From Candidatus Kurthia intestinigallinarum (GTDB lineage Bacteria; Bacillota; Bacilli; Bacillales_A; Planococcaceae): a DNA stretch of 64,000 nucleotides. Shown in pieces: positions 9,107 through 17,405 of this stretch; the stretch's first letter is position 1; the number at the start of each line of letters is the position of its first letter. Made by a program: the position numbers and the translations under genes. The notes under the pieces were generated by a model, which was not told the DNA's origin, ran no database searches, and saw only the letters and a list, made by a program, of their open reading frames with translations. The stretch is taken from the NCBI RefSeq assembly GCF_003991225.1, contig NZ_JTFC01000041.1, positions 62,001-126,000 on the forward strand, in the 5' to 3' direction.

Positions 9107-9602
9107 ATTTCACTTTTTTAATATGATAATACATACGTGTATCCATATCTACAGTAGGCCGGATTGAACGACCATTAATGACAACCGTTTTTTTATCCTT
9201 AGGCATAATCCCGATATACAGGCGATAATGCACACCTTCAGGGCTATGGAATGTCGTTTGACTATTGGCGGTCTGTCCGTCTGCAAAGCGAACGGTGAGC
9301 TTATTCGATACACGCGTCCACGCGAATTTTTCGTCGTTTTCTTGCTGCATCGCTGCGACGCCAATGCCTTCACCCTGTGTAGTTGTGGCGTGATAAATAA
9401 TGAGTTGCTCATCGCCAAATTGCTTTGTCTCTAAAATATTTTCCTTCCGTGTGCCTTCTTTTTTTAAGCCTTTAAGGAGCGCTTCCTCGCGGCTATCATA
9501 CCAAGTCAGCTTTTGGTTTGTTGGTGTGGGTGTTTCAGTTGGCGTGGTCGTACAGCCTGCGAGAATAGGAATCATCAGTGCAATTGCGAGTAGTTTTTTC
9601 AT
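9105..9602 (-). CDS. Lipoprotein of unknown function, probably in the cobalt-uptake operon
   Basis: A 165-residue protein with a signal peptide and lipobox L-A-G-C (Cys17), followed by a T/P-rich linker. It should be lipid-anchored outside the membrane. The mature domain (about 32-165) is not recognised and has no Cys or His cluster that would suggest metal binding. It begins 33 bp after cbiO on the same strand with no terminator between. It is therefore likely expressed from the same riboswitch-controlled transcript; the functional link is inference. Confidence 0.75.
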   Translation of the reverse strand: MKKLLAIALMIPILAGCTTTPTETPTPTNQKLTWYDSREEALLKGLKKEGTRKENILETKQFGDEQLIIYHATTTQGEGIGVAAMQQENDEKFAWTRVSNKLTVRFADGQTANSQTTFHSPEGVHYRLYIGIMPKDKKTVVINGRSIRPTVDMDTRMYYHIKKVK

Positions 9603-9635
9603 GCGGCCATCACCTCAGTATCCTATACCCCAATT

Positions 9636-10481
9636 TTAGATGAATTGCACTGCGCGCCCTGTTGGTAACAGCTCAAAAAGAGCCTCCTTTGAGCGCGGGA
9701 AGTGTTCGAGTGGCTTGATAATCTGTTTTTGAATTAAGGCCATCGTCGTTTCAAAAAGCCACGGTGTGTCGAGATGGGCCTTTTTTAAAATCGTATCATG
9801 CTTGAATAAATGAACTGGGTCCCCTTGATAAAGCAGCTGGCCATCACTGACGACAATAATTTCATCTGCCCATTCATAGGCAAAATTCACATCATGCGTC
9901 GATAAAATAATCGTGCGCTCAGGCGTGTGCAGTGTCGATAAAATCTGCATGATTTGCTGTGTATAATAGCCATCAAGTCCAGCAGAGGGCTCATCCAAAA
10001 TCATCAATTCTGGCTCCATTGCTAGAACACCCGCAATGGCCACGCGTTTTTTCTGGCCGAGACTTAGAAAATGAAGGGGCTTTTTGCGCAAGGCTTCAAT
10101 TTCAAGAAGATCAATAACAGCATCGACCTTTTGTTTAACGATTTTCTTATCCCAGCCAAGATTGGTCGGTCCAAAGGCGATATCCTGCTCAACCGTACCA
10201 GAAAAGAGCTGCGAGTCCGGGTCTTGAAAGACAATGCCCACTTTTTGGCGTAATGTTTGCAGGCCTTTACGTTTATAGTCTAGCGGCACGTCGTTGTATA
10301 AAACGGTGCCATTTGTTGGCTGTAAAAGGCCATTCATATGCTGAAAAAGAGTCGATTTCCCGGCACCGTTATTGCCAAGAAGGGCGATTTTTTTCCCCGT
10401 TGGAATGTCGAGGGATAAGTCATGTAATGCGGTCGTCCCGTCTCCGTATTGAAATGTGACGTGCTGAAAAGAAATCGTCAT
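9636..10481 (-). CDS. cbiO: Cobalt ECF transporter ATPase CbiO
   Basis: A 281-residue ABC ATPase that powers cobalt uptake with CbiMNQ. Walker A is G-N-N-G-A-G-K-S-T, the Q-loop is F-Q-D-P-D-S-Q-L-F, the signature is L-S-L-G-Q-K-K-R, Walker B is L-M-I-L-D-E-P, and the switch histidine is in S-T-H-D. A longer frame is open upstream, but the ATG at 10481 overlaps the cbiQ stop as ATGA and has AGGAGGG ahead of it, so it is the start. Last of the four transporter genes. Confidence 0.93.
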   Translation of the reverse strand: MTISFQHVTFQYGDGTTALHDLSLDIPTGKKIALLGNNGAGKSTLFQHMNGLLQPTNGTVLYNDVPLDYKRKGLQTLRQKVGIVFQDPDSQLFSGTVEQDIAFGPTNLGWDKKIVKQKVDAVIDLLEIEALRKKPLHFLSLGQKKRVAIAGVLAMEPELMILDEPSAGLDGYYTQQIMQILSTLHTPERTIILSTHDVNFAYEWADEIIVVSDGQLLYQGDPVHLFKHDTILKKAHLDTPWLFETTMALIQKQIIKPLEHFPRSKEALFELLPTGRAVQFI

Positions 10482-11266
10482 GTAAGAAGCCCTCCTAATG
10501 TGAAGTAAATAATAAATAAACCGCATAGACAAGCGGCAACACCGTACCAATTACGACGACATACACTATAGCCGTACAATGTATCGGTAATTGTATCATC
10601 ATAGCAGCGCGCCTGCATCGCATTGTTGAGCTCATGTGCGCGCTTGAAGACATCCTTAAACATCGAAGTAATCAAAAAGCCAATTGACTGAATCCATCGC
10701 TTTTTATTTTGATAGCCAAGACGTGACTGCTGTGCCTGATAAATGCGCTGCATACTCGCTAAGAACACGAAAATAAAACGGTATGTTAATTCACATAAAT
10801 CAACAAATACAATTGGGAATTTTAGTTTTCGCATCGCATAGGTAATGGCGGTAATGGGTGTCGTCAGCGTTAAAAAATACAAACAGCTAATGCTTGCGAG
10901 CACTGAAAAAAATAAATGATAGGCCGTATGAATACTTGCGGTGCCGATGAAAATCGTCACACCAAAGACGGTCCAATCCGCAACATGGCTCGGTAAATGA
11001 GTGGCGGTTGTAAAGGAAATTAAAATTCCTGCAAGGCTCGATAATAAGAAGAAGCCGGGTAGAAGGAGCAGTTTAAGATACGTTATTAGCGGAATTTTTG
11101 CGGCAATTAAAATGAAAACACTCATTACGAAAAACGTAATGAGTGAAATCAGCACATCTTTTGTTGAAATGGCAAATAATAAAAATACAAATGAAAAGGC
11201 CATTTTTTCAAGTGGATGCACCGTCGCTAAACGATTAACGTAGGCGTATTGATCAATGGGAATCAT
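10478..11266 (-). CDS. cbiQ: Cobalt ECF transporter T component CbiQ
   Basis: A 262-residue transmembrane coupling protein of the energy-coupling factor cobalt transporter. It has about five or six hydrophobic segments, and the cytoplasmic coupling helices carry the A-x-x-x-R motifs: Q-S-R-L-G and the N-A-M-Q-A-R-C segment near 220. It overlaps cbiN by 14 bp and cbiO by 4 bp, so translation is coupled. Confidence 0.92.
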   Translation of the reverse strand: MIPIDQYAYVNRLATVHPLEKMAFSFVFLLFAISTKDVLISLITFFVMSVFILIAAKIPLITYLKLLLLPGFFLLSSLAGILISFTTATHLPSHVADWTVFGVTIFIGTASIHTAYHLFFSVLASISCLYFLTLTTPITAITYAMRKLKFPIVFVDLCELTYRFIFVFLASMQRIYQAQQSRLGYQNKKRWIQSIGFLITSMFKDVFKRAHELNNAMQARCYDDTITDTLYGYSVCRRNWYGVAACLCGLFIIYFTLGGLLT

Positions 11267-11552
11267 GCAGATCCTTGTCCACTTTTTTTGAGCGTCCGCG
11301 CATTAAACCGCAGAAGTAACCGATAAATCCTGCACCAATTGCCGCTTGTAGTGCAAATAATAAACTTTCAATTTCGCCACTTGGTGGTTCCCAAAGGCTT
11401 GAAAACCATGGCTCATAATCTTTGTTGATTTCAGTAATGGCCGCTTCCGCTTCACCATCAGCGCCGCCAAACTCAGCGCCTTTTTGAAGGAATAGTGGCA
11501 CAATGGCTAAAATAATAACGATGGCGATTAATAAGAGATTTTTTTTGAACAT
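11253..11552 (-). CDS. cbiN: Cobalt transporter accessory protein CbiN
   Basis: A 99-residue protein with two membrane helices (about 5-24 and 68-88) joined by an extracytoplasmic loop with G-G-A-D-G-E-A and the Y-E-P-W motif typical of CbiN. CbiN assists metal loading of CbiM. Start and stop overlap the neighbouring genes (TAATG with cbiM). Confidence 0.93.
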   Translation of the reverse strand: MFKKNLLLIAIVIILAIVPLFLQKGAEFGGADGEAEAAITEINKDYEPWFSSLWEPPSGEIESLLFALQAAIGAGFIGYFCGLMRGRSKKVDKDLHDSH

Positions 11553-12298
11553 TATGCCGCCTCCTTATTTTTTTTGAAAATATTTAATGCTTTTAATTCA
11601 GCAATATTGTATTTACGTAAGAAGTTCATGACAACAACGGTTAATAACCCTTCGCTAATCGCAAGTGGAATTTGTGTGAAAGCGAAAATGCTCGCAAATT
11701 TACCGAATGATGCGAAAATACCACCAGACTCAGCTGGGAAGGCAAGTGCTAATTGGAAGGATGTCACTACATATGTACCGAGGTCACCAAGCATCGCTGC
11801 TAAAAAGACCGCAACAGAGAACGACCAACCAACTTTTTGTGCGCCTTTAAAAACATACCACGCAATGATTGGACCAGCGACTGCCATTGAAAAAGCATTG
11901 GCGCCAAGTGTTGTCAGGCCACCATGCGCAAGTAAAAGTGCTTGGAATAGTAGAACGATAGAGCCGACAACACTCATCGCAAGCGGTCCGAATAATACCG
12001 TACCAAGGCCCACACCTGTTGGATGTGAACAACTTCCTGTCACAGATGGTATTTTTAGTGCAGATAAGACGAATGCAAACGCGCCAGATAAACCAAGCAT
12101 CATTTTTGTTTCGGGATGCTCCTTAATCGTTTTCGTGATTGAACGAATCCCTAAAATAATGAATGGTAGCGCGAGTACCCACCAAAAGATGGCCCATTCG
12201 ACTGGTAAAAAACCTTCCATAATGTGCATCGCATTCGCCCGCGTTGGTACGAGCAGTAAAATGGGCGCGAAGTACATTAATTTTAATAATTTTTTCAT
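11552..12298 (-). CDS. cbiM: Cobalt ECF transporter substrate-binding subunit CbiM
   Basis: A 248-residue S component. A cleavable signal peptide ends in A-N-A, which leaves the mature N-terminus M-H-I-M-E-G. That is the CbiM hallmark, whose N-terminal Met and His coordinate Co(II). Six to seven further hydrophobic segments follow, with [11 protein letters not shown] (about 117-127) containing the second conserved histidine. AAGGGGGA precedes the ATG. First gene of cbiMNQO behind a cobalamin riboswitch. Confidence 0.95.
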   Translation of the reverse strand: MKKLLKLMYFAPILLLVPTRANAMHIMEGFLPVEWAIFWWVLALPFIILGIRSITKTIKEHPETKMMLGLSGAFAFVLSALKIPSVTGSCSHPTGVGLGTVLFGPLAMSVVGSIVLLFQALLLAHGGLTTLGANAFSMAVAGPIIAWYVFKGAQKVGWSFSVAVFLAAMLGDLGTYVVTSFQLALAFPAESGGIFASFGKFASIFAFTQIPLAISEGLLTVVVMNFLRKYNIAELKALNIFKKNKEAA

Positions 12299-12333
12299 GC
12301 AAAATCCCCCTTATAAAAGTAGAGGAATGTACG

Positions 12334-12364
12334 AAAAAAGCCTATCTCCATAACGGAAATAGGC
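12334..12364 (-). terminator. Riboswitch-controlled terminator upstream of cbiM
   Basis: On the minus strand GCCTATTTCC-gttat-GGAGATAGGC is followed by six Ts, between the cobalamin riboswitch and cbiM. The segment just upstream (TACGAGGATAGGT) can pair with the 5' arm and may be the competing antiterminator. Confidence 0.85.
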
Positions 12365-12429
12365 ACAAAAAGACAGCATTCATCGTAAGTTTGTCTTTCG
12401 TACACCTATCCTCGTAGGCCGAATTGATT

Positions 12430-12590
12430 TTACGGCAGGTCTCCTGGCTTCGCGTCAACATTTCATTACACCTTCCCATCGTCTAGACAGTGGCATACGC
12501 AATGAAACTCAGCATCACAGTTGCGGGACAGCACTTGTTTTTCACAAGTTTCCCTTTTAAGCGAATAATTGATTATCCGCACCGTAAAAT
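12430..12590 (-). promoter_or_regulatory. Cobalamin riboswitch controlling cbiMNQO
   Basis: Read on the minus strand, the region carries the adenosylcobalamin aptamer landmarks in order: GGTGCGG at the 5' side, AAAAGGGAA, GCTGTCCCGCAACTGTGA with the conserved CCCGCAACTGT core, GATGGGAAGG, and the B12 box AGCCAGGAGACCTGCC near 12433-12448. With cobalamin bound, the following hairpin (12334-12364) should terminate transcription. Confidence 0.95.
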
Positions 12591-12772
12591 TGTATATAAT
12601 TTTTCGACATTTCGTAAAATAGCTTATCATTGTCGTGGGAATTTGCCAATAACAATTTTTATTTCAATTTATTTGAAATCAAAAAAACTGTATCAATACA
12701 GAGAAAATGCTGTGATTTCAAGCGATTTATGCGAATTTTCTTTTGTACTATAACATCATAGTAAAAAAAGAT

Positions 12773-12801
12773 TTGAAAAGTAAGATAATTACCGATATGA
12801 T
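12773..12801 (+). promoter_or_regulatory. SigA promoter of the cbi biosynthesis operon
   Basis: TTGAAA at 12773-12778 and TATGAT at 12796-12801 with a 17-bp spacer. Transcription would begin about 30 bases before the plus-strand riboswitch core. Confidence 0.75.
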
Positions 12802-12839
12802 GAAAATAAGATTTTTTAAAAACTAAATACTAACGATAC

Positions 12840-12995
12840 ATTTTAGAAGTGCCTCGTTGTGAGGATAATAGGGAAAATGGTGAGAAGCCATTACAGCCCC
12901 CGCTACTGTAAGAGTGTTGAGGTCATCAAATCCATTGGCTAAAGCTGAGAAGGGATGACGTCATAGACACTTGAGTCAGGAAACCTGCTTTTAAA
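12840..12995 (+). promoter_or_regulatory. Cobalamin riboswitch controlling the cbi biosynthesis operon
   Basis: A second, independent cobalamin aptamer on the plus strand. AGAAGTGCC and AATAGGGAA lead into the core with GAGAAGCC, CAGCCCCCGCTACTGTAA, GAGAAGGGATGACG and the B12 box GAGTCAGGAAACCTGC near 12973-12988. It is followed by a leader with a strong Shine-Dalgarno sequence and a terminator hairpin before cbiH60. Confidence 0.95.
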
Positions 12996-13026
12996 ATCGG
13001 ACAAAACTTTTCGGAGGGAGAAGCTT

Positions 13027-13146
13027 TTGGACAAACTTTATTTGCAGTATTTTTTAAATTTGCGAATTTTCAGTATGTTCAGCCTTTTATTCTCCGGAAT
13101 AGAGGGCTTTTTTTGTTGTCTTCATTGTCCGAATGGGGAGTTGTGA
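13027..13146 (+). CDS. Possible small leader ORF between riboswitch and cbiH60
   Basis: A 39-codon frame from TTG, preceded by GGAGGGAG at 13013-13020. Its TGA stop directly abuts an in-phase GTG at 13147. The product is hydrophobic and ends in a Cys-rich tail (C-C-L-H-C). The frame runs through the terminator hairpin. It could be a regulatory leader peptide, a remnant of the small first gene cbiW known from B. megaterium, or chance. I do not claim a function. Confidence 0.3.
   Translation: MDKLYLQYFLNLRIFSMFSLLFSGIEGFFCCLHCPNGEL
13081..13115 (+). terminator. Terminator hairpin in the cbi operon leader
   Basis: AGCCTTTTATTC-tccg-GAATAGAGGGCT followed by seven Ts, between the riboswitch and cbiH60. 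It is the likely expression platform for premature termination when cobalamin is abundant. Confidence 0.85.
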
Positions 13147-13170
13147 GTGACAAGAAATGGAGGAAGTAGC

Positions 13171-14808
13171 ATGGCACAGGGTAAATTATTCGTCGTCGGG
13201 TTTGGACCAGGGGACTTTCAACATATTACGAATCGTGCAGTCGATGTACTGAAAATGAGTGATGTGGTGATCGGGTACAAAACGTATGTCGATTTAATCA
13301 AAGATTTAATTACAGCAAAAGCAGTTGTCAGTACAGGGATGACGGAGGAAGTATCACGTGCACAGGAAGCGGTGAAGCAAGCAGAGGCCGGCGAAATCGT
13401 ATCCGTTATTTCAAGTGGTGATGCGGGTGTATATGGTATGGCAGGGCTTGTGTATGAAGTGTTAATCGAAAAGGGCTGGACGGAAGAAACGGGTATACCG
13501 GTTGAAATCGTGCCAGGTATTTCGGCAATCAACTCATGTGCATCCTTACTTGGCGCACCGGTCATGCATGACTCATGTACGATTAGCTTGAGTGACCACT
13601 TAACACCATGGGATTTAATTTCAAAACGAATTGAAGCAGCCGCAATGGCGGATTTCGTTATTGCACTGTACAACCCGAAAAGTGGTCGTCGTACGCGCCA
13701 AATCGTTGAAGCACAGCGTATTTTACTTGAATATCGTCATCCAGATACACCAGTTGGCCTGGTAAAAAGTGCGTATCGTGATTCACAGCATATTACGATG
13801 ACGACTTTATCGGAAATGCTAACGCATGACATTGGCATGTTGACAACCGTTGTTATCGGGAATTCATCAACATTTTTCTATGATAATAAAATGATTACGC
13901 CTCGTGGCTATCAAAAGAAATATACATTAGGCGAAGAAAAGCAACCGCTGAAGCCGCATCAGCGCTTGAAGAAGGAAGCAGAACCATGGGCAATGGATCA
14001 GGAGACAGGGCGTTCTTATGAGCCCGTAGCACCTGCACCAGAAAAAAAGCCTGAGCCATTAAAGCCTGCCGAGTCGGCCCTATCTTTAGCGGAGGAGGCA
14101 CTTGGTTGCTTAGGTGTCGAGGTTTTTGAGCCAAAGCACTATGTGCATCAGAAAATGGAATCGATTTTTGAATTAGCCGTTAGTCCAGGTGTGGCTAATA
14201 AAAAAATTACGCCGCAGCAAATGATGACACTCGCAGATGTTGTCGGTGAAAAAGGCACGATGGAATATACGCCAGAGCATGAATTTATTTTGCGCATTCC
14301 AACGACGGCCCCTGAGCTTATTACGGACCGTTTGAAGGAATCAGGCTTACTTGTTTCACCATACGGCGACGTGGCACGTATTAAAGCGTGTGATTTCTGT
14401 GATGGTGAAAAGGCGGATTCAATTCCATATGCAGAGGAGCTACACAGCGTTCTTGGCGGTATGAATTTACCGAAGGAATTAAATATTGGCTTTAATGGCT
14501 GTGGGATGGCATGTTACCGCGCGGTGATGGATGACATTGGGATTGTCTACCGTAAAGGGGCCTTTGATGTCTTTATCGGCGCGAAGCCAGTAGGTCGCAC
14601 CGCGCATCCTGGTCAGCCCGTTGTCGAAGGCTTATCAAAAGAGCAGCTTGTGCCAATGGTAGAAGGGCTTGTGGCGGAATATAAAGAGAATGCGCATCCA
14701 AATGAACGATTATTTAAATATTTCAAGCGCGTGAAGAAACTAGGCAACTTCGTCTATCAGGATATTGCACCAAAAATTAAAATTGCTCCTGCACCATGCG
14801 GAGATTAG
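13171..14808 (+). CDS. cbiH60: Cobalt-factor III C17-methyltransferase, CbiH60-type fusion
   Basis: A 545-residue, about 60 kDa protein. The N-terminal half (1 to about 245) is a tetrapyrrole methylase with G-F-G-P-G-D near the start and S-S-G-D-A-G-V-Y-G. A linker rich in P, K and E follows, then a C-terminal nitrite/sulfite-reductase-like domain (about 330-530) with C407-x2-C410 and C444-x3-C448 for an Fe-S cluster. This is the B. megaterium CbiH60 layout, which methylates C17 and contracts the ring of cobalt-factor III. A GTG at 13147 is in frame, but the ATG at 13171 has a better-spaced GGAGG. First enzyme gene of the operon. Confidence 0.93.
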   Translation: MAQGKLFVVGFGPGDFQHITNRAVDVLKMSDVVIGYKTYVDLIKDLITAKAVVSTGMTEEVSRAQEAVKQAEAGEIVSVISSGDAGVYGMAGLVYEVLIEKGWTEETGIPVEIVPGISAINSCASLLGAPVMHDSCTISLSDHLTPWDLISKRIEAAAMADFVIALYNPKSGRRTRQIVEAQRILLEYRHPDTPVGLVKSAYRDSQHITMTTLSEMLTHDIGMLTTVVIGNSSTFFYDNKMITPRGYQKKYTLGEEKQPLKPHQRLKKEAEPWAMDQETGRSYEPVAPAPEKKPEPLKPAESALSLAEEALGCLGVEVFEPKHYVHQKMESIFELAVSPGVANKKITPQQMMTLADVVGEKGTMEYTPEHEFILRIPTTAPELITDRLKESGLLVSPYGDVARIKACDFCDGEKADSIPYAEELHSVLGGMNLPKELNIGFNGCGMACYRAVMDDIGIVYRKGAFDVFIGAKPVGRTAHPGQPVVEGLSKEQLVPMVEGLVAEYKENAHPNERLFKYFKRVKKLGNFVYQDIAPKIKIAPAPCGD

Positions 14809-14820
14809 GAGATAAAGCGT

Positions 14821-15585
14821 ATGTTATTTTTAGCTGGAACAAGTGATGCTCGTGCACTCGCTGTTCGTCTAGCTGCACACTATGATGTGCTTGCAACCGT
14901 CGTAACCGATTCGGCAGCGAAAAGCTTAACAGATGAGGGCATTCCTACCTTTGTTGGGCGTTTAACAGCTGAGGAAATGGCTGCAAAGGTGAAAGAACGT
15001 GGTGACGACATGATCGTTGATGCGAGCCATCCATTTGCAGAAGAGGCGTCAAAAAATGCGCAGGAAGCTGCGAAGTTAGCGGGTGTACCGTATTGCCGCT
15101 ATGAGCGTACATCAGAGGATTTTACAAATCCACTCATTACAGCGGTTGAAACGTATGAACAAGCGGCAGATGTCGCACTCGCTCGTAAGGGGAACGTTAT
15201 GCTACTAACAGGCAGTAAGACGCTGCAAATTTTTGCAGATAAATTAGTTGGTGTTGACGGTATTCGCATGATTGCGCGTATGCTACCGCGTCTAGACAAT
15301 ATGGAAAAATGCGCCGCACTTGGCGTTGAACAAAAAAATATTATTGCGATGCAAGGACCGTTTTCTCGTGAACTGAATGAGGCGTTATATAAGCAGTTTG
15401 ACACGACGCTAATGATTACGAAGGAAAGCGGAAAAGCTGGCTCCGTAGATGAAAAAATTACGGCGGCGCTTGATTTAGGCATCGAGGTTGTGCTCATTAC
15501 ACGACCAAAAATTCAATATGACAATGCATTCGACACATTTGAAGCAGTCGAACAATTTATAGGGGGAATTTTACATGACAAATGA
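14821..15585 (+). CDS. cbiJ: Cobalt-precorrin-6A reductase CbiJ
   Basis: A 254-residue NAD(P)H-dependent reductase that converts cobalt-precorrin-6A to 6B. The family start F-L-A-G-T-S-D-A-R, the D-A-S-H-P-F-A motif near 62-68 and the C-R-Y-E-R segment are all present. It starts 12 bp after cbiH60 with AGGAGA ahead of it. B. megaterium, as I recall, carries a cbiX chelatase gene at this junction; none fits here. It overlaps cbiC by 11 bp. Confidence 0.92.
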   Translation: MLFLAGTSDARALAVRLAAHYDVLATVVTDSAAKSLTDEGIPTFVGRLTAEEMAAKVKERGDDMIVDASHPFAEEASKNAQEAAKLAGVPYCRYERTSEDFTNPLITAVETYEQAADVALARKGNVMLLTGSKTLQIFADKLVGVDGIRMIARMLPRLDNMEKCAALGVEQKNIIAMQGPFSRELNEALYKQFDTTLMITKESGKAGSVDEKITAALDLGIEVVLITRPKIQYDNAFDTFEAVEQFIGGILHDK

Positions 15586-16270
15586 TACAGAGCAAAAAGA
15601 ATTATTTATCAATACCGATAACTTCAATACGGATTTTACACCGCTTACAGTTGAGCCAAACCGTATTTATGACTATAGCTTTGAAACGATTTTAGAAGAG
15701 TATGGTCCACATGATTACAATGACGATGAATGGTCAATTATTCGCCGTATCGTCCATGCTTCAGCGGATTTTGAATTAGGAAAAAGTGTAATTTTACATC
15801 CAGATGCGATTCGTGCAGGTGTGGAATCAATTCGTGCAGGTCGTCCGGTTATTGCTGATGTGCAAATGATTCAAAGTGGCTCAGGACGTAAACGATTCCA
15901 AAAACATGGCGGCGACTTATTCTGTCATATCGCCGATGAGGACGTATCAAAAATGGCGAAAGAGCATAATACAACGCGTGCGATTATTTCGATGCAAAAA
16001 GCGGCTCGCTTACATGAAGGTGGTATTTATGCCATTGGGAATGCGCCAACTGCTTTACTTGAACTGATTCGTTTAATTCGTGAAGGCATCGCGAAGCCAG
16101 ACTTAATTATTGGAATGCCGGTTGGTTTCGTATCAGCAGCTGAGTCAAAAGAGGAGCTTGCGAAAGTAACAGAAGTACCATTCATTACAAATGTAGGGCG
16201 TAAAGGCGGTAGTACGGTAACTGTTGCAGCGCTAAATGCGATTTCGATTCTGGCGGATCGTCAAGACTAG
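15575..16270 (+). CDS. cbiC: Cobalt-precorrin-8 methylmutase CbiC
   Basis: A 231-residue CbiC/CobH enzyme that migrates the C11 methyl to C12, giving cobyrinate. The catalytic histidine is H61 in R-I-V-H-A-S-A-D. The conserved I-G-N-A-P-T-A-L and P-V-G-F-V-S-A-A-E-S-K motifs are intact. AGGGGGAA precedes the ATG, which lies inside the end of cbiJ. Confidence 0.94.
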   Translation: MTNDTEQKELFINTDNFNTDFTPLTVEPNRIYDYSFETILEEYGPHDYNDDEWSIIRRIVHASADFELGKSVILHPDAIRAGVESIRAGRPVIADVQMIQSGSGRKRFQKHGGDLFCHIADEDVSKMAKEHNTTRAIISMQKAARLHEGGIYAIGNAPTALLELIRLIREGIAKPDLIIGMPVGFVSAAESKEELAKVTEVPFITNVGRKGGSTVTVAALNAISILADRQD

Positions 16271-16271
16271 C

Positions 16272-17405
16272 GTGGAGAAACGAAAGAAAAAAGACCCGAA
16301 AGATATGCGCTCGGGGTATACGACCGGCGCCTGTGCAACGGCCACCACAAAGGCTGCACTTATTGCACTACTGACGGGCGAGGAGCAAGAAACGGTAACT
16401 ATTTTTTTACCGGTCGGCAAGTATGCGACATTTACGATGGAACATACCGTACATGTTGGGGATGCGGTGCGATGCGGCACAATTAAAGATGCGGGCGATG
16501 ACCCGGATGTGACGCATTTAGCACTTATCGAATCGACCGTATCGTTTATCGATGGGGAAGACGTTGTACTAGATGGTGGCATCGGTGTAGGGCGTGTCAC
16601 AAAGCCTGGTTTACCGGTGCCTGTAGGGGAGGCAGCCATCAATCCAGTACCACGAAAGATGCTACATGAAGTCGTAAATGAAACACTTGCACAATTTGGT
16701 GTGAAGCGTGGGGTGAAGGTCGTCATTTCTGTTCCGACAGGAGAGGAATTGGCGAAGAAAACACTGAATGGACGTCTAGGAATTCTAGGCGGCATTTCGA
16801 TTTTAGGCACGCGTGGCACCGTCGTACCATTTTCAAGCGCTGCGTATATGGCGAGTATTTCCGAAGCGGTCAGCGTGGCACATGCTGCCGGTCAGCAACA
16901 TTTAGTGCTGACAACCGGTGGGCGTAGTGAACGCTATGCGATGGCGCTGTTTCCGGAGCTTGCAGAGGAATGCTTTATTGAAATGGGCGATTTTGTAGGA
17001 CATGCACTGAAGCATTGTAAAAAGCATGACATTAAAAAAGTAACGCTCGTTGGCATGATGGGGAAATTTTCAAAAGTCGCACAGGGCGTCATGATGGTGC
17101 ATTCAAAAAGCGCGCCGATTGATTTTAACTTCCTTGCAGAGCTTGCAGGCGATGTTGGAGTACCAGAGAATCTGCAAGACGAAGTACGCGCGGCAAATAC
17201 GGCTTCACATGTTGGCGAAATTATGTCCGAGCATGGCTATGATATTTTTTTCAATCATTTATGTGAGGCATGCTGTTACTCGGCGATTCATCATACCGGT
17301 GGCGGCATCGAATTAAGTACCTTTATTTATTCCATGAAGGGCGAACAACTAGGAAGGGCTGAGAACATTGACAACATCGATCAAATTGATTGGCATCGGG
17401 GATAG
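16272..17405 (+). CDS. cbiD: Cobalt-precorrin-5B C1-methyltransferase CbiD
   Basis: A CbiD enzyme of about 377 residues that methylates C1. The signature [10 protein letters not shown] lies about 16 residues from the start. The frame is open to an ATG at 16236 inside cbiC, but that extension is a basic out-of-frame reading of cbiC and has no ribosome binding site. The GTG at 16272, just after the cbiC stop, is the likelier start by coupling. This choice is uncertain. Confidence 0.9.
   Translation: MEKRKKKDPKDMRSGYTTGACATATTKAALIALLTGEEQETVTIFLPVGKYATFTMEHTVHVGDAVRCGTIKDAGDDPDVTHLALIESTVSFIDGEDVVLDGGIGVGRVTKPGLPVPVGEAAINPVPRKMLHEVVNETLAQFGVKRGVKVVISVPTGEELAKKTLNGRLGILGGISILGTRGTVVPFSSAAYMASISEAVSVAHAAGQQHLVLTTGGRSERYAMALFPELAEECFIEMGDFVGHALKHCKKHDIKKVTLVGMMGKFSKVAQGVMMVHSKSAPIDFNFLAELAGDVGVPENLQDEVRAANTASHVGEIMSEHGYDIFFNHLCEACCYSAIHHTGGGIELSTFIYSMKGEQLGRAENIDNIDQIDWHRG

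Noticed and set aside
11574-12353. Plus-strand 259-codon frame opposite cbiM
   Set aside because: It is the antisense shadow of cbiM and its riboswitch terminator; the cbiM product is unmistakable.
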